In this document: piece by piece, positions 51,277-60,928 of the stretch
How positions within the stretch are numbered: the stretch's first letter is position 1
Layout: each line of letters begins with the position of its first letter
NCBI RefSeq assembly: GCF_014697615.1
Contig: NZ_JACJSD010000001.1
Coordinates: 1 to 64,000, forward strand
Source of the DNA: Nostoc sp. FACHB-280
Lineage (GTDB): Bacteria > Cyanobacteriota > Cyanobacteriia > Cyanobacteriales > Nostocaceae
DNA length: 64,000 bases
Direction of reading: 5' to 3'
Translations under genes and position numbers: made by a program
The notes under the pieces: model-generated
Databases searched by the model: none
What the model was told of the DNA's origin: nothing
What the model saw: only the letters and a program-made list of their open reading frames with translations

Positions 51277-51879
51277 ATGCGAACAACCACAGCAGCTGTT
51301 CATAGCCACTCTGCAAAACGGCCCGCTTCTCCAAATCATCCCTCCTCTGTGCCATTGTACGTATATCGGGAATTGGCAGCAGAGTTAGAAGCAACCCAAG
51401 CCCAGTTAGATGCACTCAACGCGAAAAATCAACAACTTGTGCAAGAAAATAAGTTTCTCCGCCAAGAAATTGCCAAAGTCTTGCAGTCTGTTTCCCAATT
51501 GCAAAAACTAGTTGATTTCCGTGTCCCCGAAAGTAAGGATAGTAACCCGCCCAGCCGTGCTAGTGGTGAAGTGAAAAATTTCCCCAAACAGCCAAAAAAA
51601 GAAGCACGCCCACGTTCGCAGTCAGCGCGTCCGCGTCCAGCCGCCCCGCCAAAAGCCAAACGCCGTCCTTTTCCTTTACCTGTAGTCGAAATAGCTCCTC
51701 CCCAGCCCGAAACCATCTTTATTGAGGAGCAGCCTGTCAGTTATTATCCTTCTAGGGAACCGGAAAAGAGGGAAATTAATGGTTGGGGATTAGTGATTAC
51801 TATTGTGTTAGTTATGCTGACCGCTTTTGGTGCTGGGTATTTAATTGTAAGACCCTTATTTGCCCATCAAAGTAACTAA
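51277..51879 (+). CDS. Coiled-coil protein with C-terminal transmembrane helix
   Basis: The 200-residue protein has a coiled coil at about 28-80 (YRELAAELEATQAQLDALNA). It is followed by a Pro/Arg/Lys-rich linker and a C-terminal membrane helix at about 172-195 (WGLVITIVLVMLTAFGAGYLI). The long basic linker suggests binding to nucleic acid, membrane or an acidic protein. It is upstream of glnB, same direction, 270 bases apart. Confidence 0.75.
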   Translation: MRTTTAAVHSHSAKRPASPNHPSSVPLYVYRELAAELEATQAQLDALNAKNQQLVQENKFLRQEIAKVLQSVSQLQKLVDFRVPESKDSNPPSRASGEVKNFPKQPKKEARPRSQSARPRPAAPPKAKRRPFPLPVVEIAPPQPETIFIEEQPVSYYPSREPEKREINGWGLVITIVLVMLTAFGAGYLIVRPLFAHQSN

Positions 51880-52137
51880 TTTGGCCATGAATTGTTAACA
51901 AATCTACTTAAATATAGAATTTTTCTATCTTTAAGGTAAATCAAGCAAGTTTCACCTCGCTCCTTGTATATCTCCCTATTTTGGACTTCAATCTGAATTG
52001 CTAAAACTGCATAGACAAAAACTAGACACTTTAAAAAAAGTTGCAATTATTACATTATGTTTTGGTAATCGGGTTATTGGTAAGAATGTCAGACGATTGA
52101 TCTGCTTAGATAGATAAACGAACCTATTTAAGATTAA

Positions 52138-52488
<351 letters not shown>

Positions 52489-52759
52489 GGCTAAAGAGTG
52501 GCGCGAGCGATCGCGTCTATTACTGTCTACTACTTGACAAAATAGTCAGCGTTGCTGAAAGTGAGATGAAAAACATCCACAAGTTAAACTTTCAGATGTT
52601 TTTGCGTCTCTAAAATCAGCAACGCCTCCTAATACAACAAGGCAAAAGTAAAAAGGAAAAAGAAGGAATATTGAACTTTTCAGCAATTTATAATGGTGCT
52701 TGCCGCCAACCTGTACTAGGAAAATTTTAAAATCGGATTTTACTGAGAAATTAGGGAAA

Positions 52760-53395
52760 TTACTCAGTAAAAACTTGAAAAATATTTTGGTAGCCAGACT
52801 GGGCTAAATTTTCAGCTTCCCGACGTTCTTCATCGGAAAATTCACTTTGTAGTTTTTCATCGTCAGAAAATTTAGCAATTAATTGTTCATCATCGAAAAA
52901 CAAAGTTTCTCCAGAATGGAAATACCTGATGGCTATAACTTTGTTATTTCTGAACCAGAAACCTACCCCATCTCCGACTTCTAAAAGTGCTTCTGAAGCT
53001 GTCACAGGTTCATTATTGATAGTACAAATTCTATAAACTACACCTGCTTTTACTTTTGTCTTGTCTTCGCAACCTTCAGTCATCTCTGTGAGGGACTGCA
53101 TTAGCTTCTCAAACAGTTGTTTTGGAGTGTCTTGATTAATTTCCTGTTTTGCGGTTGCAGAAGTATCAATCTCACATCTATCGGGAATACCATCACCATC
53201 ATCATCAATGCGTGAGTCATTTTGTCGCCCATCATTGTCGCAATCAATTGCACCTCCAATAATTTTACTTTCTTTTACACCTGATGCTTGGAGAGTGGAC
53301 ACTTGAGATGCTTGAGAGACTTGACAATTCGTAATTAAAGTAGTAAAAACTAGCAAACTCAAAGAGATTAGTTGCGGAAATAGCAGTGATTTCAT
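52760..53395 (-). CDS. Exported protein with calcium-binding TSP3-like motif
   Basis: The 211-residue protein has a signal peptide (MKSLLFPQLISLSLLVFTTL). An Asp-rich segment follows near residues 55-80 (DCDNDGRQNDSRIDDDGDG), with spacing like thrombospondin type-3 repeats, and then a globular domain. Two cysteines may pair. The start is ATG 53395. The function is unknown; an envelope role is likely. Confidence 0.75.
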   Translation of the reverse strand: MKSLLFPQLISLSLLVFTTLITNCQVSQASQVSTLQASGVKESKIIGGAIDCDNDGRQNDSRIDDDGDGIPDRCEIDTSATAKQEINQDTPKQLFEKLMQSLTEMTEGCEDKTKVKAGVVYRICTINNEPVTASEALLEVGDGVGFWFRNNKVIAIRYFHSGETLFFDDEQLIAKFSDDEKLQSEFSDEERREAENLAQSGYQNIFQVFTE

Positions 53396-53492
53396 TACAT
53401 ATCTGATGTATTTGGCTAATTTAGTTTGCCCAAAATACAACAGTTTGATTAAATAGCTCTATTCTGCACACAGAATCCATAACTTCCGAAAA

Positions 53493-54002
53493 ATGATCGA
53501 GAATTCTATTCCTATCTCCACTCTTTTTATTGGGCTGAATGGTCTGATTGCTTTTTTTCTGTCTTATATTGTGGCTTTTGAACGCACAAAAACTAGAGTT
53601 TGGCATGGCGAATCTCAAAAAGACATTGCACAACAACCCAATCCTTCCGTTAATCCTGGTGCTTGGGCTACTTTGGTTGAGCAAAGCACTCAAAAACTCT
53701 TCCCCACTCAAAGTCAAGATGATGGGTTGTTGCAACGAAAAGTTCGCGCTCATGGAAATTTTGCAGAGTATGTACCTCATGCGTTACTGTTTGTACTGGC
53801 TTTAGAACTAATGCAAGTCCAAACATGGTTGTTATGGCTGTTGGGATGCAGCATAACTGTAGCTCGGATTGCCCACGCATGGGGTTTAATCAAAACTTAC
53901 GGCCCTTCTCCAGGGCGAGCTATTGGCTTTTTTCTTACTTGGTTTGTTTATATCGTTGGGAGCCTAGCCTGTATATATTATGGGTTGAGAGGCATTTTCT
54001 AA
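53493..54002 (+). CDS. MAPEG-family membrane protein
   Basis: The 169-residue protein has four hydrophobic helices. It carries the MAPEG signature: ERTKTRVWHGESQKD, a QRKVRAHGNFAEYVPHALLF segment (the RA.GNF.EY motif) and a C-terminal AHAWGL. Bacterial members resemble membrane glutathione S-transferases. It is probably a detoxification or peroxidase enzyme. Confidence 0.85.
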   Translation: MIENSIPISTLFIGLNGLIAFFLSYIVAFERTKTRVWHGESQKDIAQQPNPSVNPGAWATLVEQSTQKLFPTQSQDDGLLQRKVRAHGNFAEYVPHALLFVLALELMQVQTWLLWLLGCSITVARIAHAWGLIKTYGPSPGRAIGFFLTWFVYIVGSLACIYYGLRGIF

Positions 54003-54163
54003 AGAATTTTTACCACCAAGCAAGTATGAAAGAGAGGCTAGAGACTAGAGACTAGGAACTAGAGGGTTTGTATGTTTTTACTTAGCAACGCCACGGAGGG
54101 AGTCAGCAGAGCCGCCCAACGCAGTGACTCCTCAGCACTCAGCACTCAGCACTTTCTGAGCAA

Positions 54164-54463
54164 CTATTGTGATTTATCACCACTTTCCAAAAGAGGCATA
54201 GAGTCTTTCACCCGCCGAATTGGTAAATTGGCAATCAAAGCTGTGGTTCTTTGGTTACTTTCGAGCGTAAATTCCAAGCCATCAGTTTCAATTTCCACAT
54301 AGCGACAGACAATATCTAGAATTTCTTGACGCATTTTTTCTAACGTCTGAGCATCTAGATCAGCGCGGTCGTGGGCTATGACTACTTGTAGGCGACGTTT
54401 AACTTGATTGCGACTGTTTTCAGGAGGTCGAGAAAAAAGTCGTTCGATAAGTTCAATGATCAT
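54164..54463 (-). CDS. minE: Cell division topological factor MinE
   Basis: The 99-residue MinE has an amphipathic start ([13 protein letters not shown]), the MinD-activating helix ([15 protein letters not shown]) and the C-terminal topological domain ([15 protein letters not shown]). It removes MinD from the membrane. It lies 28 bases after minD in a minC-minD-minE operon. Confidence 0.95.
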   Translation of the reverse strand: MIIELIERLFSRPPENSRNQVKRRLQVVIAHDRADLDAQTLEKMRQEILDIVCRYVEIETDGLEFTLESNQRTTALIANLPIRRVKDSMPLLESGDKSQ

Positions 54464-54491
54464 TGCTAATAGATATCAGGAGACTGAAACA

Positions 54492-55298
54492 TTAAACAAT
54501 CTTTGTCCACAACAACTTACGCAATCGGGCGAAGATGTTATCTGGGGGTGCGTCGAGATCCAAAAATTCGACGGTTTCTCCTTCCAATCTCCGAGCAATA
54601 TTTTCCACCGCTAGGGCCGCTAAAGAGGGAGTATCCCCTAATACTAAAGGTTCGCCACGATTGGTTGAGACAATTACACGCTCATCGTCAGGGATTACGC
54701 CAATCAAGGGAATTGCAAGCAGTTCTTGAACATCTTGGACAGACATCATGTCATTTGCCTGCACCATTGCTGGCCTAATCCGGTTAATTATTAAGTGTAC
54801 ACGCTTAATACCTTGTGCTTCTAGTAACCCAACTACCCGGTCAGCGTCTCGGACGGCGGAGATTTCCGGTGTAGTCACAATTAGGGCTTCTTTGGCTGGG
54901 GCGATCGCATTTTTAAATCCGTTTTCAATTCCCGCCGGACTATCAATAATGACGTACTGATATTTTTGGGCTAGTGCATTCACCAATAACTTCATTTGTT
55001 CGGGGGTAACTGCATCTTTGGAACGATTTTGGGCTGCTGGTAGAAGTACGAGGTTAGTTTGGCGTTTGTCTTTGACTAAGGCTTGTTCTAACCGACATTC
55101 TCTAGAGAGAACTTCTACGGCTGTGTAGACAATGCGGTTTTCTAGTCCTAACAGCAAGTCCAAATTTCTTAAACCAAAATCTGCATCAACCAAGGCAATT
55201 TGACGACCCATTTTAGCCAGGGCCATACCGAGGTTTGCTGACACTGTAGTTTTACCCACCCCTCCTTTGCCGGAGGTAATCACAATAATGCGAGTCAT
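54492..55298 (-). CDS. minD: Septum site-determining ATPase MinD
   Basis: The 268-residue ParA-type ATPase has a deviant Walker A, GKGGVGKTT (signature Lys11, catalytic Lys16), and the switch region IIDSPAGIENG. The C-terminal membrane-targeting helix is FARLRKLLW. It binds MinC to block FtsZ rings away from mid-cell. It lies in the operon with minC and minE. Confidence 0.97.
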   Translation of the reverse strand: MTRIIVITSGKGGVGKTTVSANLGMALAKMGRQIALVDADFGLRNLDLLLGLENRIVYTAVEVLSRECRLEQALVKDKRQTNLVLLPAAQNRSKDAVTPEQMKLLVNALAQKYQYVIIDSPAGIENGFKNAIAPAKEALIVTTPEISAVRDADRVVGLLEAQGIKRVHLIINRIRPAMVQANDMMSVQDVQELLAIPLIGVIPDDERVIVSTNRGEPLVLGDTPSLAALAVENIARRLEGETVEFLDLDAPPDNIFARLRKLLWTKIV

Positions 55299-55343
55299 GT
55301 TCAGAGTTGCGAGCGATGAGGGTTCAGGAATTATAATAGATAT

Positions 55344-56489
55344 TTATGGTACTGGATTTATCCTAGCTAATTGATTTCTAGAAAAATCCGTAGCCCTAGC
55401 GATGCGAATTCCTTGCGGCGTGATATGTGCCACTTCGGGAGAAAATTGTGCTGGTAGCTTCTCTGGCGCTCTAGCTACAGCATCGGCGATTCGCAATTGA
55501 GTTGGTTCCATTTGCAAAGCCATAATTAGGCACTCACGGTTCCCCCCAGCACCAGCATGAGCAATTCCACGCAAACGCCCCCAGACTAAAATATCTCCTT
55601 CTGCAACTACGATACCACCTGGATTGACATCTCCTAGCAAAATTACTGTGCCGGGATGGCGAATTTCCACTCCTGAACGCACAGTCATTTCGAGATAGAG
55701 TGCGTCGGCGTGGGTGGTAGGTGTGGCTTGAGGTTCGGAACTGAGGGAAGTTTGGGGCTGTAGTTGTTCTACAGAATACCCTGATGTGACAGCAGCGATC
55801 GCAGTTTGTCTACGACTCGTGGCGACATATTTGAGTTGAAGTTGAACTTCACTAAAGCTGTCGGCTAAATCTTGCAGTTGTCTGCTATCTAACAAGCGGT
55901 CATGGGCGATCAAATGCACTGGTGTATTTGGTATCCTTAAGCGATCGCCTGCATTTAATCGCACCTTTAACTGTTGCCAAATATCAGACCAAGCCAGTTC
56001 TGAAGCTGGTAACTGGGATTCTGTCGGTAAAATCACTAACAGTTTGCCGTCTTCATGCTTGAACTGGACTTGGATATGATTTTTGAGTCGATTGTCTACT
56101 TCGGTTTCTGTCACATCCCAAAGAGTAGAACTCGCATCTGTATGGGGGACTTCAGCATTCGCTTCTAAGTCCTTAGCCAAATTTAATTCCACTTCTTCCG
56201 GTGCAGGATTTAACTCTACATCCAAAAGGGGAGCATTTGACTCTGATTCTTCGGGAACAGATTCTGGATTTAGCACTAAAGGCGGAGAATTTGATTTTAA
56301 ATAAAGGAGAACAGATGATAATTCCGTATCTGGAATCACAGAATGGGGATCTGGCTCAAAAACGGTAGAATTCGGTTCAATCTGAGAAACCGTGGAATTT
56401 ACATCTATTTCAGATAGATGAGTGATGGATTCTGCATCAGGAAGCGCAGAATTTGACTCTGGATTGGGGATAGCAAAATCAGAAGTCAT
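55344..56489 (-). CDS. minC: Septum site-determining protein MinC with long N-terminal extension
   Basis: The 381-residue MinC is long for the family. Residues 1-130 are an acidic extension with degenerate repeats (PNSTVFEPD, PDTELSSVLL, LNPESVPEE, LNPAPEEVEL). The MinC-N domain lies at about 135-235 and the C-terminal beta-helix at about 265-370 (RSGVEIRHPGTVILLGDVNPG, GRLRGIAHAG). It inhibits FtsZ and is recruited by MinD, whose gene follows 45 bases later. Confidence 0.93.
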   Translation of the reverse strand: MTSDFAIPNPESNSALPDAESITHLSEIDVNSTVSQIEPNSTVFEPDPHSVIPDTELSSVLLYLKSNSPPLVLNPESVPEESESNAPLLDVELNPAPEEVELNLAKDLEANAEVPHTDASSTLWDVTETEVDNRLKNHIQVQFKHEDGKLLVILPTESQLPASELAWSDIWQQLKVRLNAGDRLRIPNTPVHLIAHDRLLDSRQLQDLADSFSEVQLQLKYVATSRRQTAIAAVTSGYSVEQLQPQTSLSSEPQATPTTHADALYLEMTVRSGVEIRHPGTVILLGDVNPGGIVVAEGDILVWGRLRGIAHAGAGGNRECLIMALQMEPTQLRIADAVARAPEKLPAQFSPEVAHITPQGIRIARATDFSRNQLARINPVP

Positions 56490-56968
56490 GCAGCACCAGC
56501 CATAAACACAACGGAAACTCCGGGTAATTACTTATCTTAAATTAGTTACTCGACGGAACAACATTCTCACCCAAGAAAGTTATGAGGACTGAGTACTGTC
56601 AACGCTTCTGTGATCTCCTGGAGGATGCACCAACAACTGCGGCTCAGAACTTTTGAGTTTTGCACTGAACTCATGTTTCTGAAGTATTTCAGAACAAACA
56701 TTTTGTATCAACCCTGATTTATTATTCTTAACTAGACATACGGACAGCTATTAGGCATACATATTGCACTGTTTTTTGCAGATTGTCATTAGTCAAGAAT
56801 CAAAAATCAATGTTAAGGAGGCAGGAGGACGAAGGCAGGAGGCAGAAGTGAATATCCCAGAAATAAATTTAGAGTATTTAACAAGTAAATAATATTTCTT
56901 GTGCAATGCCAGCACGAAATATATATTTTCTTTGGTCAACATCTCATGAAAAATCAAGACTTCACACT
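56490..56968. other. Intergenic region between minC and the DUF1537 kinase gene
   Basis: The 479 bases hold the promoter for the minCDE operon near 56490-56600. A GGCAGGAGG repeat lies near 56816-56847. No open frame was recognised. Confidence 0.5.
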
Positions 56969-58291
56969 TCATTCTTTAGTTAACCGTTGATAAACTGTTG
57001 CCAAGGCATTAGCATCGCCAACATTACCAGGAAATAGTACAACTGGTAAATTGGGAAATTGGGGATGGTTTGCCGGTGTCGTTACCATTGAACAACCAGC
57101 GAGAATTTGTCCAAGTAATCTGGCGGTTGTTAAAGCCAAACCAGTACTCAAAACATCATTGGAGGTAATTCCACCTTTGCTAATTAAAAAGCCAATATCA
57201 GCAGGTAAACCTCGCACAATATCCATCAATAAACTAGAAACTTGAATCCCAAAATCTAGCCGCGTTTTAACATCATTAAAGGTGAGTTCTTGACGACTAG
57301 TATAAACAACAGGCGTTTTGCCAGCGTTATGTACAGTCTGAATATTTGCTAATGTCTCAGTTAGCAAAGTAGTAGCAGAATTTTCTTGATTATCGAGTAA
57401 TCTTTGCACCTCAACTTCAATGCCCACTGTTCCGGCTGTTTTTAATAAAGCTTCTAATTGTTGAGTTGTCTTTTTGACATGAGAACCAACAATTACCGCA
57501 CCCGGTTTACCTTGGCGGACGTATTTTGCCATGTTTTCGGCTGCAATTGGTTGGGGAGGTAAGGCAGCCAAAGCTGTTAAAATGCTGGCGGCGCTACGAA
57601 ATAAAAAGCGTTTACCTTGGCTGGCGGCGGCTAATAAATCTTTGGCGAACATATCCAAGTCGGCTTGAATTTCACCATCAACTACAGCACACTGATTACC
57701 AGTGAGTTGCAGCAAGCGTTCTAAGCTACCAGCACGAATATCAGCCAGTAAAAAGCGGGTGACAGACTCCGCACTGATGCGACCCTGAGTTTTTTCAGCG
57801 ACATATTTGGGTAAGTAACTGTGATGATAACCAAATACAGAATCGCGGGCAAACTCGGTTTCGTGTACTGGAGTTGGGACACCATCAATAATTAAGTAAT
57901 GAATACTGTCACGGGTGATGCGTCCGCCTTCAAAAAATGCTGGTACGAGAAAATGAGCATCAAAAGAACCGAGTTCGTCAGCGATCGCATCTGTTTCAAT
58001 GGGATAATGACCGCGTAAGGTAGAATCAGAACGGCTGACTACTAAAAAATCGTTGATTCCTTCAGATGCGATCGCTTGTTTTAAATTTTGACAAACTTCT
58101 CTAGTCACAGATGCGGCTGACTCTGGAGGTAGCGCACGGGTATTAGTCAGGACAAAAAAAATCGGTGATTCATCGCGCAAACCGATGCGTAAAGTTTCCA
58201 CATCCCAGCGCATTAGCAGCAAGCAACTGTGGACTGTTTGCGAACCGGTAGGGTCATCATCTAAAACAATTATTTTTGGTTTGTTACTCAT
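56969..58291 (-). CDS. DUF1537 four-carbon acid sugar kinase-family protein
   Basis: The 440-residue protein starts MSNKPKIIVLDDDPTGSQTVHSCLLL, with the nucleotide-binding LDDDPTGSQ motif. A second motif, FLISKGGITSNDVLSTGL, lies near the C-terminus. Family members (OtnK, DtnK) phosphorylate four-carbon acid sugars in catabolism, but no partner gene is present here, so the substrate is unknown. Both halves look intact. Confidence 0.88.
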   Translation of the reverse strand: MSNKPKIIVLDDDPTGSQTVHSCLLLMRWDVETLRIGLRDESPIFFVLTNTRALPPESAASVTREVCQNLKQAIASEGINDFLVVSRSDSTLRGHYPIETDAIADELGSFDAHFLVPAFFEGGRITRDSIHYLIIDGVPTPVHETEFARDSVFGYHHSYLPKYVAEKTQGRISAESVTRFLLADIRAGSLERLLQLTGNQCAVVDGEIQADLDMFAKDLLAAASQGKRFLFRSAASILTALAALPPQPIAAENMAKYVRQGKPGAVIVGSHVKKTTQQLEALLKTAGTVGIEVEVQRLLDNQENSATTLLTETLANIQTVHNAGKTPVVYTSRQELTFNDVKTRLDFGIQVSSLLMDIVRGLPADIGFLISKGGITSNDVLSTGLALTTARLLGQILAGCSMVTTPANHPQFPNLPVVLFPGNVGDANALATVYQRLTKE

Positions 58292-58578
58292 AAGAGTCAG
58301 CAGCGCAACTGTTGTGTGAGATATTTCAGACTTGAGAGAATAATCTGCAATAATTTAGCAGTTAAATATATATACCAGATGGAATAGTGAGTGTTTAGGC
58401 TGGCAGATTTGCTAAATTATTTGTCAGCGATTTTTTATTATCTCGCAAAAATGGTATATTCCCGTTCTAGTTAAAATATTAGATGTACTATCTTCTTTTG
58501 TGGACTTAGCAATAATATCAAGCTTCAGAAAAATTGCGATCGCAGGGAAAAATCCAGAGGAATATTCTTATTTGTGTT

Positions 58579-58968
58579 ATGAGTACTCAAATCACTATCA
58601 CCTTACCAGATGAGATTTACCAACATGCTGAACGTTTTGCGAAATTGGCAAATCGGGATGTTGCTAGTATTTTGGCAGATACAATTCAACTGTCGATTCC
58701 ATCTGTGAGAGCAGAAGTTAATCATTTAGAACCTGTCTCAGTTCTTGCCAATGAACAAATTCTAGCTTTGACTGAATTGCAAATGGAACCCGAACAGGAT
58801 AGCAGATTGAGTGAATTACTTGAGCGCCAACAAGCAGGGACTATTACCGATAATGAGCGTCCAGAGTTACAAAACTTGATGCAAATTTATCAAGAAGGAC
58901 TCTTACGGAAAGCAACTTCACTAAATGAAGCTGTCAAACGTGGATTAATTGAGCCTTTAAGTCAGTGA
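58579..58968 (+). CDS. Small ribbon-helix-helix-like protein, possible antitoxin
   Basis: The 129-residue protein has an N-terminal strand-helix pattern (STQITITLPDEIYQHAERFAKLANRDVASIL) like ribbon-helix-helix regulators. A charged helical tail follows. Its TGA stop overlaps the GTG of the next frame (GTGA), the tight coupling seen in toxin-antitoxin and nuclease operons. The next frame is an HNH nuclease gene broken by one stop codon. The role as antitoxin is an inference. Confidence 0.65.
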   Translation: MSTQITITLPDEIYQHAERFAKLANRDVASILADTIQLSIPSVRAEVNHLEPVSVLANEQILALTELQMEPEQDSRLSELLERQQAGTITDNERPELQNLMQIYQEGLLRKATSLNEAVKRGLIEPLSQ

Positions 58969-59390
58969 GCCAAATTCCAGAAGCAGTCCGTGTACAAATC
59001 AGAACACAAGCCAACAATCAGTGCGGTTACTGCCGCAGTCTTCAAAAGTATGTTCTAGGCATTCTCGAAATTGAACACATTGTACCCAAAGCAGCAGGTG
59101 GTACTGATGATGAAGAAAATCTCTGACTTGCCTGTCGGTTATGTAATTCCTACAAAGGTATTCAAACCTATGCCAAAGATCCCATAACTAACTCTAAGGT
59201 CAGACTATTCAACCCTCGTCAACAAAAGTGGTCAGATCACTTTACTTGGACAGACGATGGTAGTCAGATTGTAGGTTTAACTACCTGTGGTCGCGCGACT
59301 GTTTTAGCTCTGCAATTGAATAATCCCTATGCTGTTGTTGTCAGACAAGCTTGGGTTTCCGCAGGCTGGCATCCTCCAGTAGAAATCTGA
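58965..59390 (+). pseudogene. HNH endonuclease interrupted by one in-frame stop
   Basis: From GTG 58965 the frame is open to TGA at 59124-59126 (codon 54) and then open again to 59390. Before the stop: NQCGYCRSLQ, EIEHIVPKAAGGTDDEENL. After the stop: LACRLCNSYKG, and on to the C-terminus. This is a complete HNH nuclease with CXXC pairs, the His of EHI, and Asn. Relatives have Trp at the stop position (ENLWLAC), so a single TGG to TGA change would explain it. The rest of the 141 codons is undamaged, meaning recent inactivation or a sequencing error. Confidence 0.8.
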
Positions 59391-59396
59391 GCAAAA

Positions 59397-60089
59397 TTAA
59401 GGCTTTTGCAACTTTCTAATTTCGGCTTGCACATCAAGAGCAATCTGCAATGATTGATTGAGCAATTGAGCATATTCACCAGCTTGGGTACTGACTTGTA
59501 ATGCTTGCAGATTAGCTAAATTATTCACAAATAATTCTTGATTATTTGCAAGTAGTTTTTTATTGTCCCGCAAAATGCGCTCGGTTTTTAAGGCGCGGAC
59601 TAAATCTTCCCGAATTAGTTGTAAGGCAGAAATTACTTGTTCTCTGTCGTGGATAGAGTTATCTGAAGTTGCTAATTGGTCGTGAATATCTATGGCGTTA
59701 ATCACAGCATGATATTGATCTACTTCATCTAAAAGCATGGTGAGTGCTTGCGGACAAGTAAACTTGCGCCAGAGCGATCGCCCAACAATCACAGCCAAGG
59801 GTACTAAAATTAATAAAATAATGCCTAATGTGATGGAAGAACCAATAGTGGGCAAAATAATAAACGCATAAATAAAACCCACAATAATTGGTGTGAGTGC
59901 TAAAGCCACCAGCAATTCATTCATCAAAAAGCCAATTCGCTTCTCTTTATCTTTCATGACCGAAGGCCGGAAAACATCTTCTGGGTCAAACCCAGTTAAA
60001 CGCCTCAATTCTCCCTTGCTAATTTCTAAGCCTAGTAAATCCGGCTGCACTGCTGCATACTCCTTGAGAAAGTGCGATCGCGTTTTCAT
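59397..60089 (-). CDS. Membrane protein with two transmembrane helices and coiled coil
   Basis: The 230-residue protein has two adjacent hydrophobic helices at about 57-80 and 83-103 (LALTPIIVGFIYAFIIL, ITLGIILLILVPLAVIV). A long helical C-terminal half follows (IREDLVRALKTERILRDNKK). The end lies seven bases from the broken HNH gene. No family is recognised. Confidence 0.65.
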   Translation of the reverse strand: MKTRSHFLKEYAAVQPDLLGLEISKGELRRLTGFDPEDVFRPSVMKDKEKRIGFLMNELLVALALTPIIVGFIYAFIILPTIGSSITLGIILLILVPLAVIVGRSLWRKFTCPQALTMLLDEVDQYHAVINAIDIHDQLATSDNSIHDREQVISALQLIREDLVRALKTERILRDNKKLLANNQELFVNNLANLQALQVSTQAGEYAQLLNQSLQIALDVQAEIRKLQKP

Positions 60090-60204
60090 TGTAATCGCCT
60101 ATGGGCAAGGTCGTACATCCACCTCGCTAGAGCGATCGCACTTTCCGAGTCAGACAATTGCCTATATAAGTTGCTTTGCTGGGTATAAAAATTTTTTGTC
60201 TATC

Positions 60205-60295
60205 AGGACTTACGCAAAAATTCCCACAAAGCTTAATTTATCGAACCGCCAAGTCGCCAAGAACGCCAAGAAATCATAGAGTCTGCGTAAGTCCT
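60205..60295. mobile_element. MITE-like element with 12-bp terminal inverted repeats (AGGACTTACGCA)
   Basis: AGGACTTACGCA at 60205-60216 is the reverse complement of TGCGTAAGTCCT at 60284-60295. The 67-base interior contains AACCGCCAAGTCGCCAAG, a common Nostoc repeat. The flanking bases (TATC and ATCTATC) may hold a short target duplication. To my memory this end motif is dispersed in many Nostocales genomes. Confidence 0.8.
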
Positions 60296-60308
60296 ATCTA
60301 TCTCAAAT

Positions 60309-60821
60309 CTACGGTGTGTTTTCAGGTTGTTCAGCATTTTGATAACTTTTAGAACGACTTTGTTCTACCTGCTGAATTTCTCGTTCTAAAAAGTAATTCA
60401 GTAATGTTCTTAGTAGTACAATTGCCCCTAAATTGAGAATATCTTGGCGTGTAGGTGCAACAGCCGTTCTTAAAATGTCACTAGCAACAGTAAATTCTAA
60501 GCCCAAAGCTAATACCCGCCCCAACTGCAACCGCACCACTTCTGTAGAATCAATATGTTGTCTAGAACGAGAAAAGGTTTGTAGCAGATAAAGCAATATT
60601 CCACGAATCACAGCCAGTCCAATTACCAGTGCGGCGGAGATTTCGGCGGTGGCGGCGAGATAACCAACAATTAATTTTAACCATGATTCTAACGGTGCTT
60701 GTGCTGCCTCTGTTTGGTGAGTTTGTTCGACATTGAGGCTTAAAAGTAAAACTAAACCGAAAATTAATGCTAGAGGTAGTAGAATTTCTAACAAAGATGC
60801 TGATAAAGATTTTTGCTGCAT
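60309..60821 (-). CDS. DUF1622 membrane protein
   Basis: The 170-residue protein has three hydrophobic helices: LLEILLPLALIFGLVLLLSL, LIVGYLAATAEISAALVIGLAV, and a third near 110-150 containing LALGLEFTVASDILRT. The last segment (RQDILNLGAIVLLRTLLNYFLEREI) is the DUF1622 signature. Start at ATG 60821, since the longer frame is non-conserved leader. Function unknown. Confidence 0.8.
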   Translation of the reverse strand: MQQKSLSASLLEILLPLALIFGLVLLLSLNVEQTHQTEAAQAPLESWLKLIVGYLAATAEISAALVIGLAVIRGILLYLLQTFSRSRQHIDSTEVVRLQLGRVLALGLEFTVASDILRTAVAPTRQDILNLGAIVLLRTLLNYFLEREIQQVEQSRSKSYQNAEQPENTP

Positions 60822-60928
60822 AGTGATTGTATGAGTTCTCCCGTTTTTATTTTTGGGAAAAACAGCACCAAGCGATCGCACCATCCATAAGCCTTTACAA
60901 TTTAAGTAATAACACTCAAGGCTAGTCA

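Noticed and set aside
59124-59126. TGA as selenocysteine in the HNH gene
   Set aside because: The position is Trp in relatives as I recall them, and no SECIS-like hairpin follows; a nonsense change is simpler.
59893-60279. 128-codon plus-strand frame
   Set aside because: Mostly antisense to the two-helix membrane protein gene and then reads into a MITE.
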